64,000 nt of DNA from Burkholderiaceae bacterium. Its GTDB lineage: Bacteria; Pseudomonadota; Gammaproteobacteria; Burkholderiales; Burkholderiaceae_F. The stretch is taken from contig JALHMQ010000014.1 in the NCBI GenBank assembly GCA_022843955.1, positions 5,759 through 69,758 on the forward strand, in the 5' to 3' direction. This document shows positions 36,175 to 49,156 of the stretch, in pieces (the first letter of the stretch is position 1; every line of letters starts with the position of its first letter). The notes beneath the pieces were generated by a model, which was given only the letters and a program-made list of their open reading frames with translations, did not search any database and was not told where the DNA came from. Position numbers and translations under genes: made by a program.

Positions 36175-37749
36175 TCAGTCAATCTTCACCCATCGCATTT
36201 CGAGTCGGTTGTCGGCCCGATGCACCACGCTGACGTTTTTGCGCATCGCCCAGGGTATGACCTGATTGTGCAGTGGGATGTGCATGACTTCCTTGTTGTG
36301 CAACATGAGCGCTTCCGCTATCACTTGGTTGCGCTTCTTAGGATCCATTTCGCTTTTCATCGCGTCGACCAGTTTGTCGAACGCAGGGTTGCTGACGCGC
36401 CCGAGGTTGAAGTTGCCGTCGCCATCCTTGCCGATCGTGCGTGCCAAAGACTGCACTGAGTACAGGGCATCGAAGGTTGGCACGCCCCACCCGAGCAGGT
36501 AAGCGCTGGTGTCGAACTTCTGGATCTTCGGGAAGTAGGTTGCGCGTGGCATCGCATTCAGGCTGACCTTCAGTCCGATCTGAGCCCACATCGTGACGAT
36601 AGCTTTGCATATCTCTTCGTCGTTGATGTAACGGTTGTTCGGGCAATCAAGCGTGAAGGAGAAGCCGTTCGGATAGCCTGCTTGCGCAAGGAGCTCTCTC
36701 GCCTTTTTCTGGTCGACTGGCAGCCGCTGGTGCGCTTCCTTGGTCCAGCCGTTGACCTGTGGCGCAATGATGGCGCCGGTGGGATCGGACGAGCCGCGCA
36801 TGACGGCGCGTTGAATCGCGTTGATTTCGATGGCGTGATACAGCGCTTGACGTACCCGCACGTCCTTGAACGGATTCTTGCCCTTAACGTCGCTGTACTG
36901 CAGTTCATCACGCATCTGATCGAAACCCAGGAAGATCGTGCGGCTTTCGGCGCCTTCGACCACTTTGACGGTCTGACGCAGCCGCGCGAGGTCCTGCGGC
37001 GGCGGATCGAGCACGAAATCCAGTTCTCCTGAAAGCAGCGCGGCAGTCCTCGTTGCATCGGACTTGATCGGCGAATAGACGACCTCAGTGACGTTGCCCT
37101 TCTTCGTTGCTTTGCCCCACCAACTTGGGTTCTCGACGAAGACCGTGCGCACGTCAACTTCCCGCGACTTGAGCATGTACGGACCGGTGCCCATTGCGTT
37201 TCGCGCGGCGAAGGTCTCTTCGCGCTGGACGAAGTTCTGTGGCTGCATCACCTTGTTCTTCTCGGACCAGGCCTTGCTCATGATGCGCAGTTCCGGAAGC
37301 TGACGCAGCAGTACCGGATTGGGCGCAACTGTGTAGATCAGGACAGTGAGCGGATCGACTGCGACGGCGCGCTGGATGCTGAACGTATACGCCTTGAAGT
37401 TTGAGGATGGTGCCAAGGCACGTTCGATGGAGAAGACCACGTCGGCGGCGGTGAATGGTGACCCGTCGTGCCATTTGACGTCCTTGCGCAGGTTGAAGCG
37501 CCAAATCAGCGGCGTCTCCTGCTTCCACGTGACGGCGAGCGCAGGTTCAAGCTCGAACTTCTCGTTGTAGTTGATCAGCGGCTCATAGACGTACGAATTC
37601 GCCGTGTTGTTCAGGCCCTCGTTCTGCGAGTGCGGGTCGAATGTAAGGATGTCGCCCTGGCTGGCCCAGCGCAGGGACTTGGCATCGGCGGTGAGCATGG
37701 TCAGACCAGTTACGGCGACGATCAAGGATGCAATCACGAAGTGGCGCAT
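36175..37749 (-). CDS. orphan ABC importer substrate-binding protein (family 5)
   Basis: 524 residues with signal peptide (SLIVAVTGLTMLTADA). SBP family 5 blocks: LTFDPHSQNEGLNNTANSYVYEPL, WKQETPLIWRFNLRKDVKWHDG and FKDVRVRQALYHAIEINAIQRA, closely matching the operon's own binding protein, so the two are paralogues. It has a good ribosome site (AGGAGAAAACGAC), its own terminator and no transporter genes beside it; it may share the BCDF permease at 26773-34157 with a different specificity. G+C is visibly lower than in the dpp operon. Confidence 0.92.
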   Translation of the reverse strand: MRHFVIASLIVAVTGLTMLTADAKSLRWASQGDILTFDPHSQNEGLNNTANSYVYEPLINYNEKFELEPALAVTWKQETPLIWRFNLRKDVKWHDGSPFTAADVVFSIERALAPSSNFKAYTFSIQRAVAVDPLTVLIYTVAPNPVLLRQLPELRIMSKAWSEKNKVMQPQNFVQREETFAARNAMGTGPYMLKSREVDVRTVFVENPSWWGKATKKGNVTEVVYSPIKSDATRTAALLSGELDFVLDPPPQDLARLRQTVKVVEGAESRTIFLGFDQMRDELQYSDVKGKNPFKDVRVRQALYHAIEINAIQRAVMRGSSDPTGAIIAPQVNGWTKEAHQRLPVDQKKARELLAQAGYPNGFSFTLDCPNNRYINDEEICKAIVTMWAQIGLKVSLNAMPRATYFPKIQKFDTSAYLLGWGVPTFDALYSVQSLARTIGKDGDGNFNLGRVSNPAFDKLVDAMKSEMDPKKRNQVIAEALMLHNKEVMHIPLHNQVIPWAMRKNVSVVHRADNRLEMRWVKID

Positions 37750-37844
37750 GTCGTTTTCTCCTGTGTGCGATTCTTCGTCTTGGAAGACGCACGGTGATCT
37801 TGCACTCGGTGCGATTTCGGGTCAAACCGTGTCGGTTCAGGCAG

Positions 37845-37942
37845 GCGGTTTCTTTGCAGCGGTTTCTTTGCAGCGGTTTCTTTGCAGCGGTTTCTTTGCA
37901 GCGGTTTCTTTGCAGCGGTTTCTTTGCAGCGGTTTCTTTGTA
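37845..37942. repeat. seven tandem copies of a 14-base repeat
   Basis: Unit GCGGTTTCTTTGCA, seven direct copies in register; the first six are identical and the last differs by one base (TA for CA at the end). A degenerate eighth (ACTGTTTCTGTCC) follows. There are no spacers, so it is not a CRISPR. It lies between divergent genes, 46 bases before the oxygenase ATG. 14 is not a multiple of three and the array has no stop in any plus-strand frame. Confidence 0.95.
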
Positions 37943-37987
37943 ACTGTTTCTGTCCTGATCCGCGGAGAGAATTCGTGGGGGCGTCTT

Positions 37988-38824
37988 ATGAAGCAATTGT
38001 TTTCTGGGAGTCCAGGCCTCGTCTCCGGCGATCGTCAGCTCTCGGAGGATCTAGTACAACATTTAGTCGACTTGATTCGTCGGACCCCCGTTGTTGAATG
38101 GCCTTTTCATCATCTGGTGCTTATTGGGCCGTTCTCTGCTTCGCTGTACGCAGAAGTGCGGGCCGCGCTACCAGTGGATCGTTACTACCGTCCGCTGCGT
38201 CATCACGATGCGCGTTTGCCCGATGGACGCAGCGCGCGCCTGCAGTTCCCCTTGGTGGAAACCAATATTGACCGCTTGCCACTCAGACAGCGAGCGGTAT
38301 GGCGCGCAGTTTCAAAGGCGCTCGTGGATCGGCGCCTTTGGAGCGCTTTTCTCACCGCCTTCGCTCAACCGCTAGAGGCATTGACGGGGCAGAAGGCTTC
38401 GTCAATTCGTCTACGACCGTATGCGACGTTGTTCCGCGATCTCGGTGGCTACAAGATCTCGATTCACCCCGATTCGCCACGCAAGGCGATAACGACGCAG
38501 TTCTATCTCCCCGGTGACAGTTCTCAGCTCCATTTGGGAACTCTTTTTCATCATCGCAGGGAGGACGGCACCTTTCCAATTGCAGTGCCTATGCGCTTTG
38601 CTCCCAACACCGGGTACTCATTCGCGGTCACCCCGGAAAGCTTTCACAGTGTCAACCCGATGCGGCCCGATGACCGCCCGCGAGATAGCCTCATGCTGAT
38701 CATCAGCTATGACCGAGGGCCGTTCGTCGAGGGTTTAAAGTCCGCTCGCAGCTACATTCGGGGAGGTTGGGACCGCCTTCGCCACGCCGATGACGACGCT
38801 CCCGGATTCGAGGAGGGACGGTAG
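37988..38824 (+). CDS. 2-oxoglutarate/Fe(II)-dependent oxygenase-like protein
   Basis: 278 residues. The iron and 2-oxoglutarate ligands fit the superfamily: His160 and Asp162 (SIHPDS), distal His220 (ESFHSVNP) and Arg232 (RDSLML) 12 residues later, on a beta-barrel with TTQFYLPGDSSQLHLGT. Probably hydroxylates a small molecule or protein; substrate unknown. ATG 37988 has a weak GTGGGGG site; the frame stays open upstream through the 14-base repeat array to 37604, so an earlier start cannot be excluded. Lower G+C and different codon choice from the region suggest transfer. It converges on the rRNA operon, sharing the terminator at about 38915. Confidence 0.75.
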   Translation: MKQLFSGSPGLVSGDRQLSEDLVQHLVDLIRRTPVVEWPFHHLVLIGPFSASLYAEVRAALPVDRYYRPLRHHDARLPDGRSARLQFPLVETNIDRLPLRQRAVWRAVSKALVDRRLWSAFLTAFAQPLEALTGQKASSIRLRPYATLFRDLGGYKISIHPDSPRKAITTQFYLPGDSSQLHLGTLFHHRREDGTFPIAVPMRFAPNTGYSFAVTPESFHSVNPMRPDDRPRDSLMLIISYDRGPFVEGLKSARSYIRGGWDRLRHADDDAPGFEEGR

Positions 38825-38912
38825 CAATTAGAGTGGCAGAGACCTCCGACAGGAGGAAGTTTGGAGATTCAGCACGGCAAAGCTCGCGATCGCGAAAAGC
38901 GGGCATATAAAA

Positions 38913-38946
38913 AAAGCCCCAGCAGTTCTCTGCTGGGGCTTTCTCT
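38913..38946. terminator. bidirectional terminator between oxygenase gene and rRNA operon
   Basis: AGCCCCAGCAG (38915-38925), loop TTCT, CTGCTGGGGCT (38930-38940). An A run precedes it and TTCTCTTTT follows, so both the plus-strand oxygenase transcript and the minus-strand rRNA transcript can end here. Confidence 0.9.
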
Positions 38947-38954
38947 TTTGGTGA

Positions 38955-39070
38955 GCCTGACGATGTCCTACTTTCACGGGAAATACATCCCACTATCATC
39001 GGCGCTGAAGCGTTTCACGGTCCTGTTCGGGATGGGAAGGAGTGGTTCCACCTCGCTATGGTCGTCAGGC
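38955..39070 (-). rRNA. rrf: 5S ribosomal RNA
   Basis: About 116 bases; the ends GCCTGACGA and TCGTCAGGC pair. Internal CCCATCCCGAACAGG and GCGCCGATGATAGTG are standard 5S segments. Last gene of the operon; ends are set by pairing and may be off by a few bases. Confidence 0.93.
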
Positions 39071-39207
39071 GAAGACGGCAGTCGCTTGAACGCAGCACGT
39101 GGCCACAGTTAAACGACCCAATTTGGAAGAAGCAGCCACGCGTCGAGCGCGTGCGGTATTGCGATTCAAGTCTCGGCCTTGAGAACATCAAGGCAGCACG
39201 GTTATAG

Positions 39208-42083
<2,876 letters not shown>

Positions 42084-42223
42084 CTATAACGGTGCCGCCT
42101 CATGGAGGCGGGCGCTACAGAGCGACCGCGTTGCCGTTCTCAAGTTTGCTGAGAGCTTGAATGCAATCACAACCCGACGTCAGCCCATCTCAAAAAAGGC
42201 TGACGCGCTTTGCTTCTTCCAAG

Positions 42224-42235
42224 TTGTTAAAGATC
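42224..42235 (-). promoter_or_regulatory. boxA antitermination site in the 16S-23S spacer
   Basis: GATCTTTAACAA on the minus strand, matching the boxA consensus used by Nus factors, between tRNA-Ala and 23S. Confidence 0.7.
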
Positions 42236-42307
42236 GAAACAGCGTTTTGGTCAAGGACCAAATCAAAATCTGCGCTATTGCGCAAGCTTTCATTTGTTCC
42301 CGGAGAC

Positions 42308-42383
42308 TGGTGGAGGTGAACGGGATCGAACCGATGACCTCCTGCTTGCAAAGCAGGCGCTCTCCCAATTGAGCTACACCCCC
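42308..42383 (-). tRNA. tRNA-Ala (UGC)
   Basis: 76 bases with encoded CCA. Acceptor GGGGGTG pairs with CACCTCC by one wobble; anticodon loop CTTTGCAAG gives UGC; GGTTCGATCC T-loop. Sits in the 16S-23S spacer, the standard place. Confidence 0.97.
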
Positions 42384-42395
42384 GATCGAAATCGC

Positions 42396-42472
42396 TGGTG
42401 GGTCTGGTTGGATTCGAACCAACGACCCCCGCCTTATCAAGACGGTGCTCTAACCGACTGAGCTACAGACCC
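42396..42472 (-). tRNA. tRNA-Ile (GAU)
   Basis: 77 bases with encoded CCA. Acceptor GGGTCTG/CAGACCC, anticodon loop CTTGATAAG giving GAU, GGTTCGAATCC T-loop. Twelve bases separate it from tRNA-Ala in the same spacer. Confidence 0.97.
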
Positions 42473-42602
42473 GGCAATACCGTTCTGACTCAGGGTTGGC
42501 GTCGCGCCGCAGCGCGAACTTGAGTTCGCGCCACCCTGCGCCACTCGCTGTTTGCAAGAAACTAACCGATAAGTGTGGACGCATGGATCCGGACGCACAC
42601 TC

Positions 42603-44137
<1,535 letters not shown>

Positions 44138-44332
44138 ATCACTGTTAACGATCCACCCAAACTGCAGGTAGACCGCGATCGCTCTCACTTGCGGAATTGA
44201 TTGAGTCCGAAGACTCATCATTACTTCCTGTGAGGCGTTTGATAATTTGAGCATCCGCGAAAGCTGGCTCGTGAGAACCATCCATTGCGGTTGCGCCGTT
44301 TCACCAAGCGCCCACACTTATCGGCTGTTTCA

Positions 44333-44345
44333 TTTTTAAAGAGCG
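44333..44345 (-). promoter_or_regulatory. boxA antitermination site in the rRNA leader
   Basis: CGCTCTTTAAAAA on the minus strand, about 200 bases ahead of 16S, matching boxA (TGCTCTTTAACA) well. Confidence 0.75.
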
Positions 44346-44426
44346 TTGCCACGGACAGCGACTTTCGTCGGCTAGTCAGCGCGTCGCTTTCGCGCCGCGC
44401 TGATTCGTCAGCAGCACAGAAACGAG

Positions 44427-44455
44427 ATTATGAGGACTCGAAATCAGCATGTCAA
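44427..44455 (-). promoter_or_regulatory. rRNA operon promoter
   Basis: Minus-strand TTGACA (44450-44455), 17-base spacer, CATAAT (44427-44432), a near-consensus sigma-70 promoter. Transcription would start near 44420, giving a leader of about 280 bases before 16S with boxA inside. It accounts for most of the 393-base gap 44138-44530. Confidence 0.8.
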
Positions 44456-44530
44456 ATCGACCGCCTTGCCACTGTCGTTGTTCTCGTAAGCCTTTGATCC
44501 ATATGACTCGGCTTGCCCACTCAACGCGCA

Positions 44531-45307
44531 CTACCGATGCGTAAAGTTTGCGGGGCGCTTTTCGACGAAGGCGGCCATGCCTTCCTTCTGATCATCCGTG
44601 GCGAACAACGAATGAAAGAGGCGTCGCTCGAAAAGCAACCCTTCGCCGAGCGGCAGTTCGTACGCCCGGTTGATTGCTTCCTTGGCCATTAACACCGACG
44701 GCAACGAGAAACCAGCGATGACGGTTGCTGTCGCGAGGGCTTCTTCATTGAGTTTGTCGGAAGGCACGACGCGGGACACTAGGCCGGCGCGCTCCGCTTC
44801 GTGAGCGTCCATCAGGCGGCCTGTCAACGCTAATTCCATCGCCTTTGCTTTACCAACGGCGCGTGGGAGACGTTGCGTTCCTCCGGCGCCCGGGATGATG
44901 CCGAGCTTGATCTCCGGTTGTCCGAAACGAGCCGATTCTGCCGCGATGATGATGTCGCACATCATCGCCAATTCACAGCCGCCGCCCAGCGCATATCCGC
45001 CGACGGCTGCAACGACAGGCTTACGAACGCGCTTGATGGTCTCCCAGTTGCGAGTGATGTACTCGCTCTTGAAGACGTCCATGTAAGTCCAGTCCTTCAT
45101 TGCACCGATGTCCGCCCCGGCCGCGAAAGCCTTGTCTGAACCGGTAATGACAATCGCGCCGATGCCGTCGTCTGCATCGAAGGCGAGAAGTGCATGGCCC
45201 AACTCGTTCATCAGTTCATCGTTCAGCGCGTTCAGCGCCTTGGGCCGATTCAGCGTGACGAGGCCGACACGGCCGCGCACCTCGGTCAGGAGATTCTGAT
45301 AGCTCAT
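44531..45307 (-). CDS. enoyl-CoA hydratase (crotonase family)
   Basis: 258 residues, normal length. [12 protein letters not shown], the oxyanion-hole [22 protein letters not shown] with the first catalytic Glu, and [20 protein letters not shown] with the second are all intact. It hydrates trans-2-enoyl-CoA to 3-hydroxyacyl-CoA in fatty-acid or aromatic-compound breakdown. The ATG follows AGAGAGAAGCT. Sits directly upstream of the rRNA promoter in the same direction, 65 bases after the end of the GGDEF/EAL gene. Confidence 0.95.
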   Translation of the reverse strand: MSYQNLLTEVRGRVGLVTLNRPKALNALNDELMNELGHALLAFDADDGIGAIVITGSDKAFAAGADIGAMKDWTYMDVFKSEYITRNWETIKRVRKPVVAAVGGYALGGGCELAMMCDIIIAAESARFGQPEIKLGIIPGAGGTQRLPRAVGKAKAMELALTGRLMDAHEAERAGLVSRVVPSDKLNEEALATATVIAGFSLPSVLMAKEAINRAYELPLGEGLLFERRLFHSLFATDDQKEGMAAFVEKRPANFTHR

Positions 45308-45372
45308 AGCTTCTCTCTAGGAAGGTTACGAAAAGGAACGTTCGGAACGCCGCGTGCAGGCGAACAGGCGGG

Positions 45373-48300
45373 TCAGACGCGACCACGCTTCACGTAATCG
45401 ACGATCGTCTGTGGCGGCAACGGCCGCGAGTAGTAATAGCCTTGCGCGAACTCGCAGCCGATCGAGCGCAGATACTCGACCTGCTCAGGTGTCTCGATCC
45501 CCTCGGCGACGACCTTCAGCCGAAAGTGGCTTGCAACCGCGACCATCGCCCGCACAATGGCCCGGCTGTCGGCGTCCTCAGGAACACCAACCACGAAGGA
45601 CTGGTCAACCTTCAGCGCTTGAATCGGCATGCGCTTGAGGTATCCCAGCATCGAGTAGCCGGTACCGAAGTCGTCGAGGACCAGCCCGACGCCCAGATTC
45701 ACCAGTTCACTCATGACATCGTTGTTGACCTCACCTTCACGCACCAGCGTGCGCTCAGTGATCTCCAGAGTAAGCATCGACGGCTCGACACCATGCTTGA
45801 GCAGCGCACTACGAACGAGGGCCGGCAAGGTAACGCTGCCCATTTCGCGGCCGGCAACATTGACGGCGACCGGGATGTCGAACCCCGGCAATGCTGTGCG
45901 CCAGCGGACGATCTGGCCACAAACCTCGTTGACGACCCAGCGCGTGATGCGCTCCGACAGTCCGCTGAGTTCTGCCACACCGATGAATCGATCCGGCGTC
46001 AACAAACCAAACGTGGGATGCTGCCAGCGGATCAGTGCCTCGAGTCCCACCACCCGGCCCGACGCCATTTCGACCTGTGGCTGGTACTCCACAATGAACT
46101 GCGCACTGTCGGCCTGCACCGCCTTGAGCAGTTGGATCCCCAGTTGCACCTCGCGCGCGGCGCGTTCATGCCGGATCGGATTGAAGAAGCTGAACTGATT
46201 GCGGCCGTCGCGCTTCGCCTGATACATGGCCGCATCCGCGTTCTTGAGCAGGGTGCTCATCTCGCGGCCATGTTCGGGGAACAGGGCAACACCGATCGAT
46301 GCCGAGACCTGCGTGTCCACGTTCGGAACGAAATCGGTGCGATGAAGAGCATGGGCGAGCCGCGCAGCGAGCAACGCCACCTCTTGCCGGTGCTCGAACT
46401 CGTTGACGAGCACGACGAACTCGTCCCCGCCGAGCCGTGCAACCAAGCCCGTGCGGCCGACGGTTTCGCGCAACACCAGCGCAACCGACTTGATGAGGGC
46501 GTCGCCGACCATGTGACCCAGCGTGTCGTTGACGTCCTTGAATCGGTCGAGGTCGATCAGCATCACCGCGATGCGGCGGCGCCGATTGGCGGCCGTCATC
46601 ACCAGATCGCGCATGGTCTCGCGCAGCAGGTTGCGATTCGGCAGGCCCGTCAGTGAGTCATACCAGGCAAGTTGTTCGATGCGCCCTTCCGCGTCCTGGC
46701 GCTGACCTGCCTCGATCGCCAGCGCCGTCATCAGGGCCGCGGTCGACACGAAGTTGACTTCGTCCTCATCCCATTGCCGCGGGACCAGGTCATGCGCGCA
46801 CAGGACGCCCTTGACTTCACCATCAACAAGCACCGGCGCGTCGAGAAGCGCACGAACGCCGACCCAACGCGCATCTTCGACGAAACGTGGCGCAAGGATC
46901 GGCGCGCGCGTGTCGCTGATGACCACCGGCTGGCGCTGTTCAATGCGCTCGAAGTACCCGCGATCGTCGGCACTGTGCAGTTCGGCACCAACCCACTCCC
47001 GCGTGAACCTGTCCGCCTGCAGGTCGAACAGTGCCTCGCACTGCAGTGCGCGCCCATCCGCCGACCGCCGCCAGAAGCTCACCCGCGGTGCCTGCATCGT
47101 GCGAGCCGCCGATCGCAGCAAGCGTGACAGCGACTGCGCAAAGTCACCGCGCGTCTGCATCGCCAGTTCGAGCAGTTGTTCGCGAAATTCGAGACGCCGA
47201 ACCGGATCGAGGTACTTCGCACGCCGCGGCGGGGCAGCCCGGCCCGAGTCACTTGCAGCCGCCGCGACTTCATGGCCAGTGATCAACAGGCCGCCCCACG
47301 CCGCGTCGTTGGCGAAATTACGAATCGTCAGGCGCAGGTTGCGGGGCCTGCGCCCAGCATCGACCAACCTGGCCTCGATCTGCGGGCGACTGGTCGCGTC
47401 GGCGAGCGCCGCACGCAGCGCAGCCGCAAGCGCGTCACGGTCATCGGTCGCAACCATCGCCGAGAAGGGTCGGCCGACAGAGTCGGACGGAGATAGCCCG
47501 AGCGACTCCCGGATCGCGTTGGACTGGTAACGGACGACGCCTTCGCCATCCACCATCATCAGCACGTCGGTGGCCCCGTCGGACACGACCTGCAGCCGGC
47601 GCTCCAGCCGCTCCGCCATCGTCAAGGCAGCGACATCGGCGTCGGCAACGCGCAGGTGCAGCACGAAGCCTTGACCCGACACCAGCCCTTGCTGACGCGT
47701 CAGCGTTGCAGCGAGCCAGCGACCAGGGCCGCCCGCCGGACCGCGCAGGCGCCAGGTAAACCGCGCCAGCTGCATGTTTGGCTGGGTCACCGCCTCGATG
47801 AACTGCACCGACGACGGATCATCGAGCAGCAGTTCGAACGGCATCCCGGCCAGATCGCGCTGCGCAAGCTCGGGCAGGGCCGCCGGCAGGCCATGGGCGG
47901 CCGCAACACGGCGGTCAGGCGCGAGCAGCAGCGTGGCGCCGTCGGTCGCATCCAACATCGTCCGCGCCTGTCGCAGCTGCAACCGCAGCGCACGCGCCGC
48001 CGATCGCGGCCCCTGCGCGTTGCGCAAAGTGATGAGCGCGACGCTGTCCTGCTCGAAGCGCAGCAACTCGGCATCCACCTGGACCACCGCCAGGCGCGCG
48101 CCAGGCAGGGGAATGCGCGCCAAGGTCGACACCGATCCACGACTGCCGAGCGCCGACCAGAAGCGCGACCAACGGCGCGCCGCGGCACGTGGACTGGCGT
48201 AACTGACAAGCTCGGAAAGATGCTTGCCGATGACCTGCGTCGAGTCGAGTTGCAGCAGTTCGCTTGCAGCAGCGTTGGCGGCGAGCAATTGCGACGCGCC

Positions 48301-48519
48301 GTTGATGCATACCGTCGGCAGCGGCAGGTGATCGAACGAAGCCTGCTTGAGGGATGCCTCGACAGCCGACTGGCGCAGAGGAATGACGGTAGATGACAAG
48401 GAAGCTTCCGTTGTGATCCCGACGCTGCCGTCCCGCGCATCGGATCCGGCAAGGCTGGACGGATTGTGCCACCGCAGGCATCTGCGCAACACCGTTGTTT
48501 GCGCTCGTTTGGCAGGCAT
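45373..48519 (-). CDS. PAS/GAF-GGDEF-EAL cyclic-di-GMP signalling protein
   Basis: 1048 residues from ATG 48519, with no strong ribosome site, so a later GTG/TTG is possible. Order: PAS-like sensor (about 60-130), second (about 180-270) and third PAS (about 310-420), GAF (about 470-620), GGDEF (motif 697-701), EAL (motif 827-829). GGDEF is intact (RLGGDEF) and the EAL domain keeps EAL, LTLEITER, DDFGTGYSML, KVDQSFV and AEGIET, so both synthase and phosphodiesterase sites look functional; which dominates is unknown. No membrane segment, so it senses a cytoplasmic signal. Divergent from the DUF3429 gene. Confidence 0.93.
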   Translation of the reverse strand: MPAKRAQTTVLRRCLRWHNPSSLAGSDARDGSVGITTEASLSSTVIPLRQSAVEASLKQASFDHLPLPTVCINGASQLLAANAAASELLQLDSTQVIGKHLSELVSYASPRAAARRWSRFWSALGSRGSVSTLARIPLPGARLAVVQVDAELLRFEQDSVALITLRNAQGPRSAARALRLQLRQARTMLDATDGATLLLAPDRRVAAAHGLPAALPELAQRDLAGMPFELLLDDPSSVQFIEAVTQPNMQLARFTWRLRGPAGGPGRWLAATLTRQQGLVSGQGFVLHLRVADADVAALTMAERLERRLQVVSDGATDVLMMVDGEGVVRYQSNAIRESLGLSPSDSVGRPFSAMVATDDRDALAAALRAALADATSRPQIEARLVDAGRRPRNLRLTIRNFANDAAWGGLLITGHEVAAAASDSGRAAPPRRAKYLDPVRRLEFREQLLELAMQTRGDFAQSLSRLLRSAARTMQAPRVSFWRRSADGRALQCEALFDLQADRFTREWVGAELHSADDRGYFERIEQRQPVVISDTRAPILAPRFVEDARWVGVRALLDAPVLVDGEVKGVLCAHDLVPRQWDEDEVNFVSTAALMTALAIEAGQRQDAEGRIEQLAWYDSLTGLPNRNLLRETMRDLVMTAANRRRRIAVMLIDLDRFKDVNDTLGHMVGDALIKSVALVLRETVGRTGLVARLGGDEFVVLVNEFEHRQEVALLAARLAHALHRTDFVPNVDTQVSASIGVALFPEHGREMSTLLKNADAAMYQAKRDGRNQFSFFNPIRHERAAREVQLGIQLLKAVQADSAQFIVEYQPQVEMASGRVVGLEALIRWQHPTFGLLTPDRFIGVAELSGLSERITRWVVNEVCGQIVRWRTALPGFDIPVAVNVAGREMGSVTLPALVRSALLKHGVEPSMLTLEITERTLVREGEVNNDVMSELVNLGVGLVLDDFGTGYSMLGYLKRMPIQALKVDQSFVVGVPEDADSRAIVRAMVAVASHFRLKVVAEGIETPEQVEYLRSIGCEFAQGYYYSRPLPPQTIVDYVKRGRV

Positions 48520-48677
48520 CTGCGGGGGACGAGGTTCGACGTACCGAGCGAAGGCGCAAGCCGTCCCGCGTCGTTGCCCGCACCCCCTGCTGCGGTCGTC
48601 CGCCCTTCATGGCTTGACGGCGCGACGTCGCTACACTGCCCGGCCCGCCACTGACCGACCCGCAAGGCGTTCAACGC

Positions 48678-49148
48678 ATGTCACAGATCATCGAACAGCG
48701 GATTGCGACGTTGCTCGGCAACTTCGGGCTGTTCCCGTTCTACGGCTTGGCATTCGCCGCCTGGCTACCGTTGAGCCCGGTTGCCGGTCGCCTGGTCGAT
48801 CTCGCGTTCGTGGCCTACGCCGCGGTGATCCTGTCGTTCCTGGGCGCGGTGCACTGGGGGCTGGCGCTGCTGACACCGCAGCTGGACAAGTCGCAATCGT
48901 GGAACGTGCTCGGATGGGGCGTACTACCCGCGCTGCTCGGATGGCTGGCCATGATGCTGGCGCTCGCTGGCGCGCCGCAGTGGCTGGTCTGCCTGCTGCT
49001 CGTCATCGACTTCGTCCTGTGTCGGTTGTTGGACGGCATCCTGCTGCGGATGTTTCCGGACGCGCCGGCCTGGTACTTGCCGCTGCGCACCCGGTTGACC
49101 GCGCTGGTCGTGGTGGCGCTGTTGATTGTTCTGGCGTCTTCTCTTTGA
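48678..49148 (+). CDS. DUF3429 integral membrane protein
   Basis: 156 residues with about five hydrophobic helices (LGNFGLFPFYGLAFAAWLPL, AYAAVILSFLGAVHWGLAL, WGVLPALLGWLAMMLALAG, WLVCLLLVIDFVLCRLL, TALVVVALLIVLASSL). SFLGAVHWGLAL and WYLPLRTRLT are conserved in DUF3429, a family of unknown function common in proteobacteria. Nine bases separate it from the reductase gene, so they form an operon. Confidence 0.85.
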   Translation: MSQIIEQRIATLLGNFGLFPFYGLAFAAWLPLSPVAGRLVDLAFVAYAAVILSFLGAVHWGLALLTPQLDKSQSWNVLGWGVLPALLGWLAMMLALAGAPQWLVCLLLVIDFVLCRLLDGILLRMFPDAPAWYLPLRTRLTALVVVALLIVLASSL

Positions 49149-49156
49149 GGTGAACC

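Noticed and set aside
37845-37942. CRISPR array
   Set aside because: The repeats are directly adjacent with no unique spacers and are only 14 bases long.
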